Shown: positions 26,649-36,695, counted from the stretch's first letter. The stretch is DNA of 64,000 bases from Burkholderia ubonensis (GCF_001718695.1 NZ_CP013421.1:1-64000), one strand, 5' to 3'. Numbers and translations are program-made. Notes: generated by a model from the letters alone, not told the origin.

Positions 26649-27078
26649 TGCGCGCACTGGTGAAAGGTAGCTCGCGGCGAGACGTTACGTCGGACGGATG
26701 ATGCTTTCGTGCGTAGGCGGCATGTGAGCCGGTCGGTCGCGATGGACACCATCGCGACCGAAGCGGGCGGTTTCCGCTGCGGAATATCCATCATGATCGG
26801 ATCGGATGGTGGCTCTTGAGAGCCAATGCTTGCGGAAGACACACTGAGCGCAACGAGTGCGGAGCGGCAATCGGCACGCTGCGCCGATTGTCACGTCGGA
26901 TCATGTGTATATGGCCGGAGTAGACCAAACAGACAGTGCCAGATCGTCTGATTCATTTCGGCTAGGGGGCCGCCGATCGAGGTCGCAATCCAATTTAATG
27001 AGCCAAGGTATCTTCCACTCCGTGTCAATGGCTGGTTTCCGGTAAGCAGATTTCCTGTAGCACTGCTTCAACCCGGCC
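26649..27078. other. Intergenic region; start of a decayed segment
   Basis: 430 bp. It contains the hairpin at 26733 and, from about 26880, lower-GC DNA with no supportable gene. This marks the beginning of the 26.7-30.2 kb stretch of broken genes inside the anoxia block. Confidence 0.45.
26733..26761. terminator. Perfect 13-bp hairpin downstream of the BON gene
   Basis: TCGGTCGCGATGG-ACA-CCATCGCGACCGA, 85 nt past the BON stop. There is no T-run, so it may be an RNA-stabilising 3' hairpin, a weak terminator or an operator-like palindrome. Confidence 0.45.
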
Positions 27079-27992
<914 letters not shown>

Positions 27993-28220
27993 TTAACGCT
28001 GAAGCTTTTCGACCTCGGCAAGCAACTCGTCCGCTCGGGCTTTGAGCGGTTTCTGGTTATTCCGCTCGGCCCTCTCACGAATGTCCTTCAGTCTCGTGCT
28101 CCAGTACTTTGGATTGCCGACTACGGTTCCGGGTGGAAATTGGTCCCGCTTTACTCCGAGGATTTGAAGAGCGTTTTGCACATGATCAAGTTCTTTTTCG
28201 AGACTGTTGTACCAGTACAT
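27993..28220 (-). CDS. Small protein of the WYxxxExEL...AERNN family (copy 2)
   Basis: 75 residues, MYWYNSLEKELDHVQNALQ to LLAEVEKLQR, helical with a charged C-terminal coiled-coil-like end. Paralogue of the protein at 17379: both have WY at 3-4, an E-L helix start, FP, NP/DP-x-YW-x-x-RL, RE(S/R)AERNN. ATG 28220 is chosen over an upstream in-frame ATG because it gives the same N-terminus as copy 1. It is tail-adjacent to the NarL-type regulator at 28356 on the same strand. Confidence 0.75.
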   Translation of the reverse strand: MYWYNSLEKELDHVQNALQILGVKRDQFPPGTVVGNPKYWSTRLKDIRERAERNNQKPLKARADELLAEVEKLQR

Positions 28221-28355
28221 ATCTACCCCGAGTGCATTTTCTTCAATCGTGCAACGACGCTTGGTCGGCACACTTGATTTGACTAAAAAAGTTATTTCCG
28301 ACTGCACTTTGGGAGTTCAGCGTCCGATGACTGCGCAGGTCGGAAGGCAGCATTG

Positions 28356-28994
28356 TCAGTCCGGTTCGATTATTTGTTGCTCAATTGCGTAACGGATCAG
28401 CGCGGCGTCATTTCGTAAGTCTAGCTTTGCGAGCAGGCGTGCCTTGTATGTACTGATGGTCTTGGAATTGAGGCCCATATCCTTCGCAATATCGGATATT
28501 CCGTCACCGTATGCGAGACGTTTGAGCACTTCACCCTCTCGTTCGGTCAGGCGCGTGTGCAACGGCGCATCGGGAGGGATGTCTATCGTACGCACGATGC
28601 ACTCTGCCACCTGCGCGCTCATGTACTTGTGCCCGGCTAGCACGGCGTGTATCGCCTGTACCAATTCGGCCGCGGTGCTGTCTTTCGTGACGAAGCCAGA
28701 GGCACCGGCGCAGAACACTGATTTTGCGCGAGTCGGTTCAGCCTTGCTGCATAGCGCGAGTATTCGCATCTTGGGGGCGCAGGCGACCAGTTGGCTGATC
28801 AGTTCAATGGATCTGTTGCCGAGGCTAGTGAGGTCCACAATCGCAACGTCGAACGATTCATTTTTTGCTGCCACAATCAATGCGTCGCCGTCAGACAATT
28901 CGCGCACAACCTGATACTCACCGGTCCTTTGAAGAATGTACCGAATCCCGTCACGCGTAATCGCATGGCGTTCTGCGAGAAGTACTTTCTTCAT
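28356..28994 (-). CDS. NarL/FixJ-type response regulator with atypical receiver
   Basis: 212 residues. The receiver (1-120) keeps an Asp at the phosphorylation strand (VAIVDLTSLGN) and Lys in GFVTKDS. The usual acidic pair is replaced (LLAERHAITRDG, where LLADDHALVREG is found in the sister at 38967), and the MPG turn after the Asp is lost. A complete LuxR-type HTH follows (LTEREGEVLKRLAYGDGISDIAKDMGLNSKTISTYKARL). Phosphorylation may be weak or absent, so it may act constitutively or through partner binding. No kinase adjacent; the small helical protein at 27993 lies 135 nt downstream. Confidence 0.85.
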   Translation of the reverse strand: MKKVLLAERHAITRDGIRYILQRTGEYQVVRELSDGDALIVAAKNESFDVAIVDLTSLGNRSIELISQLVACAPKMRILALCSKAEPTRAKSVFCAGASGFVTKDSTAAELVQAIHAVLAGHKYMSAQVAECIVRTIDIPPDAPLHTRLTEREGEVLKRLAYGDGISDIAKDMGLNSKTISTYKARLLAKLDLRNDAALIRYAIEQQIIEPD

Positions 28995-29369
28995 ACTCAA
29001 GCCTCGTAGCGTTTTCTCATACGCTTGCCGCAACCGAGCACATCAATTTGCATGCGCAGGATTGTCGTCATACCGTAGCGGCACGCGGCATTTTTGGTCC
29101 CCGAGTACCTGAAGGGAAGCTCGTCAAGGAAGCTTACTCGCAGTGTTGTCAGGCGGTTTTGCATGACTGGCACTGTTGTGGTACGTGAAACCGCAAGTCA
29201 AGCATATCTCCTCGCAGAAGACGTGCCGATTTCCACTATAGTTTATCAGTTTGACAAATTGCAAACAGACCGCGTCGCTCGTATGGCGTGTTCAGAACGC
29301 ACGGTCGTTCTCGTTCAGTGATCCAGAGCAACAGCCTTCGGCTTTGCGGTCTGCTGACTGGTCGGTTCG
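28995..29369. other. Intergenic region upstream of the atypical response regulator
   Basis: Lower-GC DNA with no supportable gene. A 75-codon frame at 29094-29321 lacks an RBS. No FNR-type box was seen here. Confidence 0.4.
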
Positions 29370-29516
29370 GGGCGAGGCTGTGTCAAAACGCGAAATTCGT
29401 CGGTTTTCGGGTGCCACTTTATCCCTCGCGAAGGCCCACGAGGCCGGTACCGAGCATTCTGATGGGTCGCCTTCTCTGTTGGCCGGCTCCGGCACACGTT
29501 TTACACAGCCTCGGTC
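29370..29516. repeat. MITE-like element with IS1182-type ends, copy 1
   Basis: 147 bp bounded by GGGCGAGGCTGTGTCAAAAC and its inverted partner (29494-29516: ACACGTTTTACACAGCCTCG). These ends match the terminal repeats of the full IS1182 element at 48782-50429. The interior aligns with copy 2 at 60206-60353 in reverse orientation (shared blocks such as GGTTTT, CTTTA and TCTGA-GGGTCG). No coding capacity, so a non-autonomous element mobilisable by an IS1182 transposase. Confidence 0.65.
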
Positions 29517-29629
29517 GGTATCGGTCCCACCCCAGAGGGGGCGCGTAGGTCTCGGCGTAGCTCCGAGCGCGGTTCTGTACTAAGAGATGGTTTCAAAAAG
29601 AGCCTATGGGCTGTAATGGGGTGGCCAGC
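29517..29629. other. Short spacer between MITE copy 1 and the transposase fragment
   Basis: Nothing recognised. Confidence 0.3.
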
Positions 29630-29965
29630 CCGATGGCGTTACGCTGCGACAACGGTCCAGAGTATTTGAGCGATGCGATGACGCAGTGGGCCACCAGACA
29701 GGGCATTGCATTGAACTACATCCAGCCTGGCAAGCCGCAGCAGAACGCCTACGTGGAGCGATTCAACCGGACAGTGCGCTATGAATGGCTGTCGCAGTAC
29801 TACTGGGACGACCTCGCGCACGTGCAGCACTTCGCAACCGAGTGGATGTGGCAATACAATCACGGGCGCCCTAACATGGGCCTTGGCGGCGTGACGCCGA
29901 AACAGCGGCTCATGGCCGCGGCATAGTCTCTACTTCTGACTCGCGTTAAAAGCGGGGGGATTACC
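29630..29965 (+). mobile_element. 3' fragment of an IS3-family element (transposase orfB C-terminus)
   Basis: The coding part to 29926 gives the last third of an IS3-type DDE transposase: MALRCDNGPEYLSDAM (second catalytic Asp), IQPGKPQQNAYVERFNRTVRYEWL (catalytic Glu region), NHGRPNMGLGGVTPKQRLM. Sequence before LRCDNG is unrelated, so the 5' part is deleted. After the stop, the run to GGGGGGATTACC at about 29965 looks like the right inverted repeat. No left end is found nearby. Confidence 0.8.
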
Positions 29966-30213
29966 CCGCTACGCAGTTTTTTCGAACACGCGATGCAATT
30001 CGGTGTATCGGCAACGCAGCTGGAAACCAGCGTACTTGAAGCCCCGACCGAAAAGCGCGAAGTTCGCCGTTCGGCCAGTTGCCGCGGATCGCCGCCGGCG
30101 GCTGTCGGCCACAACCACTCATTGAACTGACGCGGCCAGATTCGCGCAAATCTGGCTCTTCAGTCCGCCGCAGCGATAATAACGGGGTGGATTGGTTTTG
30201 ACGTGGCTGTGGT
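29966..30213. other. Spacer with dispersed repeat copy 2
   Basis: No gene. Contains the partner repeat at 30046-30083 and marks the end of the decayed segment. Confidence 0.35.
30046..30083. repeat. Dispersed repeat, copy 2 (partner 27708-27745)
   Basis: See copy 1; the shared core is CGAAGTTCGC and GGCCAGTT. Confidence 0.35.
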
Positions 30214-31377
30214 TCAATGCGTTTCGAGGTCGCGCTCGTCGACCTCGGACGCCGTCACGACTCGATTGCGCCCTGTTGCCTTTGCCATGTAAAGCGCCGC
30301 GTCCGCCCGCGCCAGGGCGCCCGCCAGCGTATCGCCGGGCGTGACGCATTCGACCCCCGCGCTGAACGTGCAGCGCACGCCTTCGTTTGGCGATCGTTCG
30401 ACCGCAAGCCGCAGTTCGTTCGTCAACGCCGCTGCGTCGGCCATGCCTGCGTCCACGAACACGATCGCGAACTCCTCTCCACCCAGACGCCCGAAAAGGT
30501 CGCACGACCGCAGCCGTGCGGACACCACCGACGTGACATGTCTGAGGATTCGGTCGCCGACCGCATGGCCAAAGCCGTCGTTGACGGCCTTGAACTTGTC
30601 GATGTCCAGAATGGCGATCGACAACGGCTTGCCCTTTTCCGGCGCTTCGCGAAGCAGGACGCTCGCCCTCGCCATGAACGCACGCCGCATGAGTACGCCG
30701 GTCAGTTCGTCGATACTCGCGAACTGTTCCATTTTTCGGACGAGCCGATCGTGCGCGAGCATCACCATGCCGGTCGACATGCACGGCAACGTGACGATCG
30801 CAAGCCCAAGAAACAGGACATTCCAGGGCGACGGTTGCGGAAAGGCCATGTGCGGCATGCCGAAGGCGGCCGCGACGGCTCGCGTGACGTGGAACAACGC
30901 ACCCAGATAAGCGGCGGCGGCGACGAAGCGATAGGGGTAGCGCGCTCCGTCACGCGGCGCGTGACGCAGCGCCAACGTACCCACGGCGATCCTTGCATAG
31001 GCGAGGAGGCTCGATGTGAGCGCGACCTTCGCGTCGATGTTCGGCGACACGCACGTGAAGTACACCAAAGCGACGCAGACGATGGCGAACGTCGCCGACT
31101 CTACATGCCACGCCGGATCCTTGCCGAAAAACTGACGCATCCCCTGCACGAGCAGCAGCACCGCCACAAGCGTGATGAGCGCAGCGCCGAGGGTCACGAT
31201 CTGTCCAGGCTGAGCGCCTGCGATGAACACCCACGACGATGCAGCGGTAAGCAGCGCGTGAGCCACGCACCAGCGGCCTATGCCCGGCACCGCAGTCCGG
31301 AGCAGCGAACCAAGGACGGCGACGCTCATCAGGCAAGACAGGATCACGATACCTATCAGAGCGAGCGGGGTGAGCAT
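30214..31377 (-). CDS. Membrane-bound diguanylate cyclase (GGDEF)
   Basis: 387 residues from ATG 31377. Six or so membrane helices fill the first 215 residues (MLTPLALIGIVILSCLMSV, LVAVLLLVQGMRQFF and others). A GGDEF domain follows, with SIDELTGVLMRRAFM, LDIDKFKAVNDGFGHAVGD, intact active site GRLGGEEF and an RxxD inhibitory site (RSCD) five residues before it. It should make c-di-GMP with product feedback and respond to a membrane or extracytoplasmic signal. No FNR box precedes it. An upstream in-frame extension to 31536 is not protein-like. Confidence 0.9.
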   Translation of the reverse strand: MLTPLALIGIVILSCLMSVAVLGSLLRTAVPGIGRWCVAHALLTAASSWVFIAGAQPGQIVTLGAALITLVAVLLLVQGMRQFFGKDPAWHVESATFAIVCVALVYFTCVSPNIDAKVALTSSLLAYARIAVGTLALRHAPRDGARYPYRFVAAAAYLGALFHVTRAVAAAFGMPHMAFPQPSPWNVLFLGLAIVTLPCMSTGMVMLAHDRLVRKMEQFASIDELTGVLMRRAFMARASVLLREAPEKGKPLSIAILDIDKFKAVNDGFGHAVGDRILRHVTSVVSARLRSCDLFGRLGGEEFAIVFVDAGMADAAALTNELRLAVERSPNEGVRCTFSAGVECVTPGDTLAGALARADAALYMAKATGRNRVVTASEVDERDLETH

Positions 31378-31778
31378 GAGATCGGGGCAGGTGACAAGAG
31401 AAGGACGCAGCAGGATAAACGAGACGGCGCTCGACGAATGAAAGTCATACGAAAACGAATCGACTCGATGGCACCGCTGCGGCGGCGAGTGCGCATCGTA
31501 TCGCATGTGCGGGTCTGAAAAGCATGTATGGATCATGCGCGGGCATTGCCGTCGCTGGAGTCGCGTTCCCGGTCCGGGGCAGAATCAGGCATCGCGCGAT
31601 CCGGTTTTTAGCAGCCTTCGAGTGATCGCTTGTGCTCGAGTCGAACGGCGGCGCCGGGTCGATCGCGGCCCGTGACGAAGTGACGACCAGGCAATCCCGG
31701 ACCTGAGCTCCCGCTGACCGAGAGATCGAGTCTTCCCTTACGCAGATCATGTTCGACGCAGCCGACACCTCCAGCACC
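31378..31778. other. Intergenic region, nothing recognised
   Basis: 401 bp between the diguanylate cyclase start and the SulP stop, both on the minus strand. It must hold the cyclase promoter; no clear element was identified. Confidence 0.4.
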
Positions 31779-33536
31779 CTAACGCGCCTTCCGCGCCGCA
31801 CGCTTGCGCATCGCGCGTTTCTTCTTGCACGCGCGCGCATGCCCCTCGGTTCGCTGAACGTGCCGGGCAACCGCATCGGTCACCGTCGGAAAGAAGTTCG
31901 CCTCTCCGAACGTGTCGAACAGCCCGTAGGCGCGCAGGCGGTCCTTGACCGGCCCCTTCATCTCCGCGAAATCGAGTTCGATGCGTTGCTCCGCCAGTTC
32001 GGCGTGCAGCGCGACGAGGCGGTCGGCGGCGCTCACGTCGATGTCGGTAACCGGCTCGGCGGCCACCACGATGCGCGTGACCGGGCTCGCCGAGCGCGTG
32101 ATTGCGGCGTGCAGGTGCTCGCAGAAAATCTCGACGTTCGCGTAGAACAGCGGCGCGTCCCAGCGAAACAGCACGAGCCCGGGCGTCTGCACGGCGTCCG
32201 GGTGCCGTGCGACGTCGTGATAGCCGCGCACGCCGGTCAGCCGGCCGAGCACCGCGTCGTACGGATGCCAGGCTCGCCACACGAACGACAGCAGCGACAG
32301 CGCGCTCGCGAGCAGGACGCCGGGCACGACGCCGAAGCCGATCACCCCCGCGAAGCACAGCACCGAGATCAGGCATTCGCCGCGGCGCATCCGGTACAGC
32401 CGCGCGACGCTGCGGACGTCGACGATGCCGAGCGCCGCATAGACGACGACCGCCGCCAATGCGGCGCGCGGCACCCGCATGAGCAGCGTCGGCGCGACGG
32501 CGAGCAGCAGCACGATGCAGGCGGCGGCGACCAGATTCGTGACCTGGCTCTGCGCGCCGGCGGCCATCGCGACCGGCGTGCGCGACGTGCTGCTGCTGAC
32601 CGCGCAGCCCTGCATCAGGCCGGCCAGCAGATTGGCGGCGCCCAGCGCGACGAGTTCCTGGTTCCGGTCCGGCGTGTCGCCGGCGCGCGCGGCGAGCGCG
32701 CGGGACAGCATGCTGATGTCGGCCAGCGACACGAGCGCGACCGCGAACGCGCCGGACGCGAGCGCCGCGACGTCCGCGAGCGACACGACCGGAAGGCGCG
32801 GCGCGGGGATGCCGGCCGGCAACGCGCCGATCGTCGCGACGCCGGGCAGCGGCCACAGCCGCGTCGCGATCGTCGCGCCGATCACGGCGAGCAGCACGCC
32901 GGGCCAGCGCGGCAGCGCGCGCTTCATCAGGAAAATGGCCGCCAGCACGCCGGCGCCGAGCAGCCCCGCCGCGACGGAAAACCGGCCATCGACGAGCGCA
33001 TGCGCGATGTGCTGCACGCCGGCGAACACGTCGCCGCCCGACGTTTGCATGCCGAGCAGCTCCGGCAATCGGCCGATCGCGAGCGCGATGGCGATGCCGT
33101 TCAGGTAGCCGTACTGGATCGGGCGCGACAGCAGGTCGGTCACGAAGCCGAGCCCGAGGACGCCGATCAGCACGCAGATCGTGCCGGCCGACAGCGCCAG
33201 CGCGGCGGCGAGCGCGATCGCGCGTGACGGGTCGTGGCCCGCGAGCGGCGCGATGGCGCCGGCAATCAGCGCGGCCAGCGCCGAATCCGGCCCCAGCACC
33301 AGAATCCGGCTCGGGCCCAGCAGCGCATAGGCGAGCAGCGCGGCGATCGATGCGTAGAGTCCCGTCACGGCCGGCAGGCCGGCGGCCTGCGCATAGCTCA
33401 TGCCGACCGGCAGCAGCACGGCCGACAGCGCGAGGCCCGCGTACAGGTCGCGCGACAGCCACGCACGCTGGTAGTGGGTAAGCAGTGCGATGCCGGGGAG
33501 CATGCGCGCGACGCGCGCGGACCAAGGCCGGTTCAT
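31779..33536 (-). CDS. SulP/SLC26 anion transporter with STAS domain
   Basis: 585 residues. N-terminal 12-14 helix transporter core: LALSAVLLPVGMSYAQAAGLPAVTGLYAS is the family signature at helices 1-2, and ALVSLADISMLSRALAA and SQVTNLVAAA follow. The C-terminal STAS domain (about 440-560) contains LVLFRWDAPLFYANVEIF and VAAEPVTDIDVSAADRL. The very C-terminus is Lys/Arg-rich. It would import sulfate, bicarbonate or a dicarboxylate. It is the last gene of a minus-strand series running from FNR box J (nitroreductase, cytochrome c, LOG protein, small protein, SulP), so anaerobic expression is likely. Confidence 0.9.
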   Translation of the reverse strand: MNRPWSARVARMLPGIALLTHYQRAWLSRDLYAGLALSAVLLPVGMSYAQAAGLPAVTGLYASIAALLAYALLGPSRILVLGPDSALAALIAGAIAPLAGHDPSRAIALAAALALSAGTICVLIGVLGLGFVTDLLSRPIQYGYLNGIAIALAIGRLPELLGMQTSGGDVFAGVQHIAHALVDGRFSVAAGLLGAGVLAAIFLMKRALPRWPGVLLAVIGATIATRLWPLPGVATIGALPAGIPAPRLPVVSLADVAALASGAFAVALVSLADISMLSRALAARAGDTPDRNQELVALGAANLLAGLMQGCAVSSSTSRTPVAMAAGAQSQVTNLVAAACIVLLLAVAPTLLMRVPRAALAAVVVYAALGIVDVRSVARLYRMRRGECLISVLCFAGVIGFGVVPGVLLASALSLLSFVWRAWHPYDAVLGRLTGVRGYHDVARHPDAVQTPGLVLFRWDAPLFYANVEIFCEHLHAAITRSASPVTRIVVAAEPVTDIDVSAADRLVALHAELAEQRIELDFAEMKGPVKDRLRAYGLFDTFGEANFFPTVTDAVARHVQRTEGHARACKKKRAMRKRAARKAR

Positions 33537-33737
33537 CGCGGGTTCGACGGGCAGGGATGGGCGTGCAATGGGATACGTGCTCCGACGGGCAGTCGCATCA
33601 GCGCGACGCGGCCCGCACCGCGCAGCGGAGCCGGCGCCAGCTTCCGCGCGCAGGTCGACGCGTGCGCGCACGCACGTGGCGCGCGGCGCCATCGCGCGGG
33701 TCGTGGAGGCCGCGGCGCGGCAGCGTGAAGCGCGGCA

Positions 33738-33959
33738 TCACGCCGCCTCGAGCATCGCAAGCTGCAGCGCCTGCGCGAAGCGGGCCAGCGTCGCGATCGA
33801 CCCCGTCACGCTTTCGTAGCGCTCGCGGCCGATCAGTCCATCGAGCGTGACGAGCATGCCGGCGTCGCGCGCGAGCGCGACGAGCGCGGCCGTGTCGAGT
33901 GCAGCCGCGCGCGTGTCGGCCTGCATCGCAGAATCGGAACGATAGTCGGCGTAAGACAT
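33738..33959 (-). CDS. Hypothetical protein, 73 residues
   Basis: MSYADYRSDSAMQADTRAAA to ALQLAMLEAA; small, Ala-rich and helical, no known family. AGGAGA at 8 nt before ATG 33959 makes it credible. Between the LOG-family and SulP genes on the same strand. Confidence 0.6.
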   Translation of the reverse strand: MSYADYRSDSAMQADTRAAALDTAALVALARDAGMLVTLDGLIGRERYESVTGSIATLARFAQALQLAMLEAA

Positions 33960-34067
33960 GGCGTCTCTCCTGGTTGCCGTGCGAGCGGGGTGCCGGGCGG
34001 CCGGTATCCTTGAATTCAGTATCGGCGCCGCGCGTGCGCGATTCAATCAGCGCGCCCCGAAGTCGCG

Positions 34068-34103
34068 GTAGGAATCGTGCCCGGCGCGTCGGCCGATTCC
34101 TAC
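34068..34103. promoter_or_regulatory. Inverted repeat GTAGGAATCG / CGATTCCTAC
   Basis: 10-bp perfect arms separated by 16 nt, overlapping the LOG gene stop codon. The arm CGATTCCTACA recurs at 38860-38870 near the FNR gene. Either a hairpin between genes or a binding site for one of the NarL-type regulators. Confidence 0.4.
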
Positions 34104-35140
34104 ACGGCCCGCGGCTTCGGCGCAGCCCTGCGCCGCACCGCGCGTGTCGGCCTGCGCTGCGCGTACCAGTTGCCGATCGCATGCCAGATCTCGGGCGCAG
34201 TCTCGCAGTAGGTGAACAGCTCGAGATCACGGCGATCGATCATGCCTTCGTCGGCGAGGAACGGCAGGTCGACCGCGCGGCGCCAGTACGCTTCGCCGAC
34301 GAGGATCACCGGCAGCGGCGAGATCTTCCCGGTCTGCAGCAGCGTCAGCACCTCGAACAGCTCGTCGAAGGTGCCGTAGCCGCCTGGGAAAAACACCGCG
34401 GCCTTCGCGCGTTCGAGCAGGTGCAGCTTGCGGATCGCGAAATAGTGGAAGCGGAAGCACAGGTCAGGCGTGAGGTACGGATTGGGCGCCTGTTCGCGCG
34501 GCAGCTCGATGTTAAAGCCGATGCTCGGCGCGCCGCTTTCGAACGCGCCACGGTTGGCGGCCTCCATGATGCCTGGGCCGCCGCCGGTGACCACCGCGAG
34601 CCGTGCGCTGCGCGCGCACCGGTCCGCATGGGCGACGATGCGTCCGAATTCGCGGGCGACGCCGTAGTACGCGCTGTGTTCGACGAGCCGGCTGGCGGCC
34701 GTCACCGCGCGGCGCCGGACGGCGTCGTGCGGGCGTGCCGCGAGCAGCCGGTTCGCGTCGACCAGCCGCGCGTTCGCCACAGCCGGCGCGACGATGCGGG
34801 TGCTGCCGTAAATCACGACGGCATGCCCGATGCGCTCGCGTTGCAGGCGTTCCTCGGCCTTCCAGTAGTCGAGCTGCAGCCGGATGCCCCGCATGCCGGC
34901 GCCTTGCAGCAGCGTCGCGTCATCTTCCACGGGCGTACGCGCCGCGCGCTTCGTGATGCGCCGGACCTGGCGCGCGATGCCGAGCCGATCGTCGTGGCCG
35001 ACCAGCGCGCCGGGGCGCCGGCATGCGCGTTTGCGGCGCGCCTTCGCGGCAGGCCGGTCGCGCGGCGTGCGGCGCGCGGTCTTGCTCTGCACGGCAGCGG
35101 CGGACCCGCGTTTGAGCGGGGATTTGACTACGGTCGACAT
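34100..35140 (-). CDS. LOG family Rossmann-fold protein (TIGR00730-like), nucleotide monophosphate phosphoribohydrolase-like
   Basis: 346 residues. The N-terminal 45 residues are basic, Arg/Lys-rich and probably disordered. The core from about 105 carries VVIYGSTRI, VVTGGGPGIMEAANRGA and the LOG motif PGGYGTFDE, the set that defines enzymes once called lysine decarboxylases and now known to cleave nucleotide 5-monophosphates (cytokinin-activating LOG, PpnN). Likely cytosolic nucleotide hydrolase. The downstream end of the protein is again basic. It lies 22 nt after the cytochrome c stop in the FNR box J series. Confidence 0.85.
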   Translation of the reverse strand: MSTVVKSPLKRGSAAAVQSKTARRTPRDRPAAKARRKRACRRPGALVGHDDRLGIARQVRRITKRAARTPVEDDATLLQGAGMRGIRLQLDYWKAEERLQRERIGHAVVIYGSTRIVAPAVANARLVDANRLLAARPHDAVRRRAVTAASRLVEHSAYYGVAREFGRIVAHADRCARSARLAVVTGGGPGIMEAANRGAFESGAPSIGFNIELPREQAPNPYLTPDLCFRFHYFAIRKLHLLERAKAAVFFPGGYGTFDELFEVLTLLQTGKISPLPVILVGEAYWRRAVDLPFLADEGMIDRRDLELFTYCETAPEIWHAIGNWYAQRRPTRAVRRRAAPKPRAV

Positions 35141-35162
35141 GAGCGGAAAGGCAATGCGAAGG

Positions 35163-35498
35163 TCACTGGCTCAGCACCCACTGCACGAGCCGGTGTGCGT
35201 CGTCGCGCGACAGCGGGCCGCCGCGCTCGGCGGCGGACGGCATCGGCGTGTCGCCCCAGTGCGCGCGTCCGCCGACGCGCAGTTTGCGTTCGAGTTCGGC
35301 GGCGGCGTGCGGATCGTCGCGGTAGCGCTCGGCGATCGCGTGGAACGACGGCGCGAGAAACGGCATGTCGGGCGTATGGCAGAACATGCAGTGCTGCGCG
35401 TCGACGAGCTCGGTGGGCTCCGGCACCACAGTCTGCGCGGCGGCGATGCCGGCCGTCGCGGCGAACGCGCACAACGCTGCGCTACGCAGGAGTTTCAT
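35163..35498 (-). CDS. Small periplasmic c-type cytochrome
   Basis: 111 residues. Sec signal peptide 1-21 (ends AAA-Q), one heme-attachment motif CMFCH at 37-41, and a Met-Pro (DTPMPSA) suitable as sixth heme ligand, followed by the terminal helix DAHRLVQWVLSQ. Size fits the cytochrome c-551/c5 class, electron shuttles to terminal oxidases or nitrogen-oxide reductases. No oxidase gene is linked. It lies 19 nt downstream of the Acg-like nitroreductase gene, so the two redox proteins are coexpressed. Confidence 0.88.
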   Translation of the reverse strand: MKLLRSAALCAFAATAGIAAAQTVVPEPTELVDAQHCMFCHTPDMPFLAPSFHAIAERYRDDPHAAAELERKLRVGGRAHWGDTPMPSAAERGGPLSRDDAHRLVQWVLSQ

Positions 35499-35517
35499 CT
35501 GGTGGTCCTTGCAGGAA

Positions 35518-36519
35518 TCAGGAGATCACTTCGTCGAGCGGCCGGCGCGGCGAATGCGGCGCATGCGGGCCGCGCCCGACGCGCAGCAGCAGTTGCGGTT
35601 CGCCGCCGAGGTCGAACAGGTGCGCGAGTTGCTTGCGCAGCGCGGCCGTTTCGATCGGCTGGTTCAGGTACGACGCCGTATAGCCGGCGCGCGCGGCGAC
35701 GAGCAGCATCCGCTCCAGCGCCTGACCTGCGGCGAGCCAGGCATCGCGGTCGTCGCGCGCGGTCGCGATGCAGACCAGCAGCGGCGACGCGCCGACGAGC
35801 TGGTGATGCAGCGCGGCAAGCCCGTTGCCGAGATCGAAGGTCCGCACGGCCATCGTGACGACCGGCGCGGCGAAGTCGAGCAAGGTCGGTACGCCCGCGG
35901 CGAAGGCCGGCATCCCGTCGGTATGCCGGCGCGGATCGATCCAGCTCGCCAGCTCGCGGCGAAAGCGCGGATCGGCGAACTGCTGACGATCGGCTTCGGC
36001 GACCAGCTCGGCCACTCGGGCGCGATTCGCGAGCGCATCGATGCACGCGACCTCGGCGCCTTCCGCGACGCCGGCCGCGATCAGCGCTTGCTGCAGGTCG
36101 TCGGGCACTGCGCTCGCTTCGAACGGCGCACGCGTCGTCACGCGCTCGGGGATCGCCTCGAACAGCGCGCCGAGCGCGGCGTCCGAATAGCCGTCGTCGC
36201 AGACGCGCACGAGCGCGAGCAGGTCGGGATCGACGTCGGACGGGAACGCGCCGATCATATGCGCGAAGCCCGCATGAACGAGCGCGACGCGCAGGTTGAG
36301 CAGCGCCGCGCCGCAACTGATGATTAGCTCGCGGTCGAACGGATCAACGACCGGCAACGCACGCATGCGATCGGCGCACACCAAGATCGTCGCGCCGTCG
36401 ACGATGAACCGCCACGGCTGGGAATTGTGGCTCGACGGCGCCAGCACCGCATAGGCCAGCAGCGCCTTCAGCTGGTGTTCGGGATGGGCGCTCGCGGCAA
36501 GGGGGGGAACGGATATCAT
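35518..36519 (-). CDS. Acg-like nitroreductase-fold protein
   Basis: 333 residues. The N-terminal APSSHNSQPWRF motif is the hallmark of the Acg/Rv3131 group of nitroreductase-like proteins, and the C-terminal GQALERMLLVAARAGYTASYLNQPIE matches the second half. Acg (Rv2032) binds FMN but lacks classical nitroreductase activity and is thought to sequester flavin in dormant mycobacteria. A GGAG lies 9 nt upstream of ATG 36519, so translation from there is well supported. First gene of the FNR box J minus-strand series. Confidence 0.85.
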   Translation of the reverse strand: MISVPPLAASAHPEHQLKALLAYAVLAPSSHNSQPWRFIVDGATILVCADRMRALPVVDPFDRELIISCGAALLNLRVALVHAGFAHMIGAFPSDVDPDLLALVRVCDDGYSDAALGALFEAIPERVTTRAPFEASAVPDDLQQALIAAGVAEGAEVACIDALANRARVAELVAEADRQQFADPRFRRELASWIDPRRHTDGMPAFAAGVPTLLDFAAPVVTMAVRTFDLGNGLAALHHQLVGASPLLVCIATARDDRDAWLAAGQALERMLLVAARAGYTASYLNQPIETAALRKQLAHLFDLGGEPQLLLRVGRGPHAPHSPRRPLDEVIS

Positions 36520-36590
36520 TCGGTCATCTCCAACGCGTCGCTCGGGCGGCGTCACGCCACTTCATCGTGTCAGGAACGGGCGGGTGCCCG

Positions 36591-36604
36591 TTGACCCACG
36601 TCAA
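36591..36604. promoter_or_regulatory. FNR/Anr-type box J between nitroreductase and alcohol dehydrogenase genes
   Basis: TTGACCCACGTCAA, perfect palindrome in the divergent spacer. Minus strand: CACGAT (36569-36564) at 22 nt. Plus strand: a weaker CAGACC (36625-36630). It may drive both directions. Confidence 0.65.
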
Positions 36605-36695
36605 GCGCGCGTCACCGCGCCGTGCAGACCGGCTGCGCTGCGATTAGCGTTGCAACACGAGGCGCGCGAAAGCGATTCGCGCGAAGGAGAAAAGC

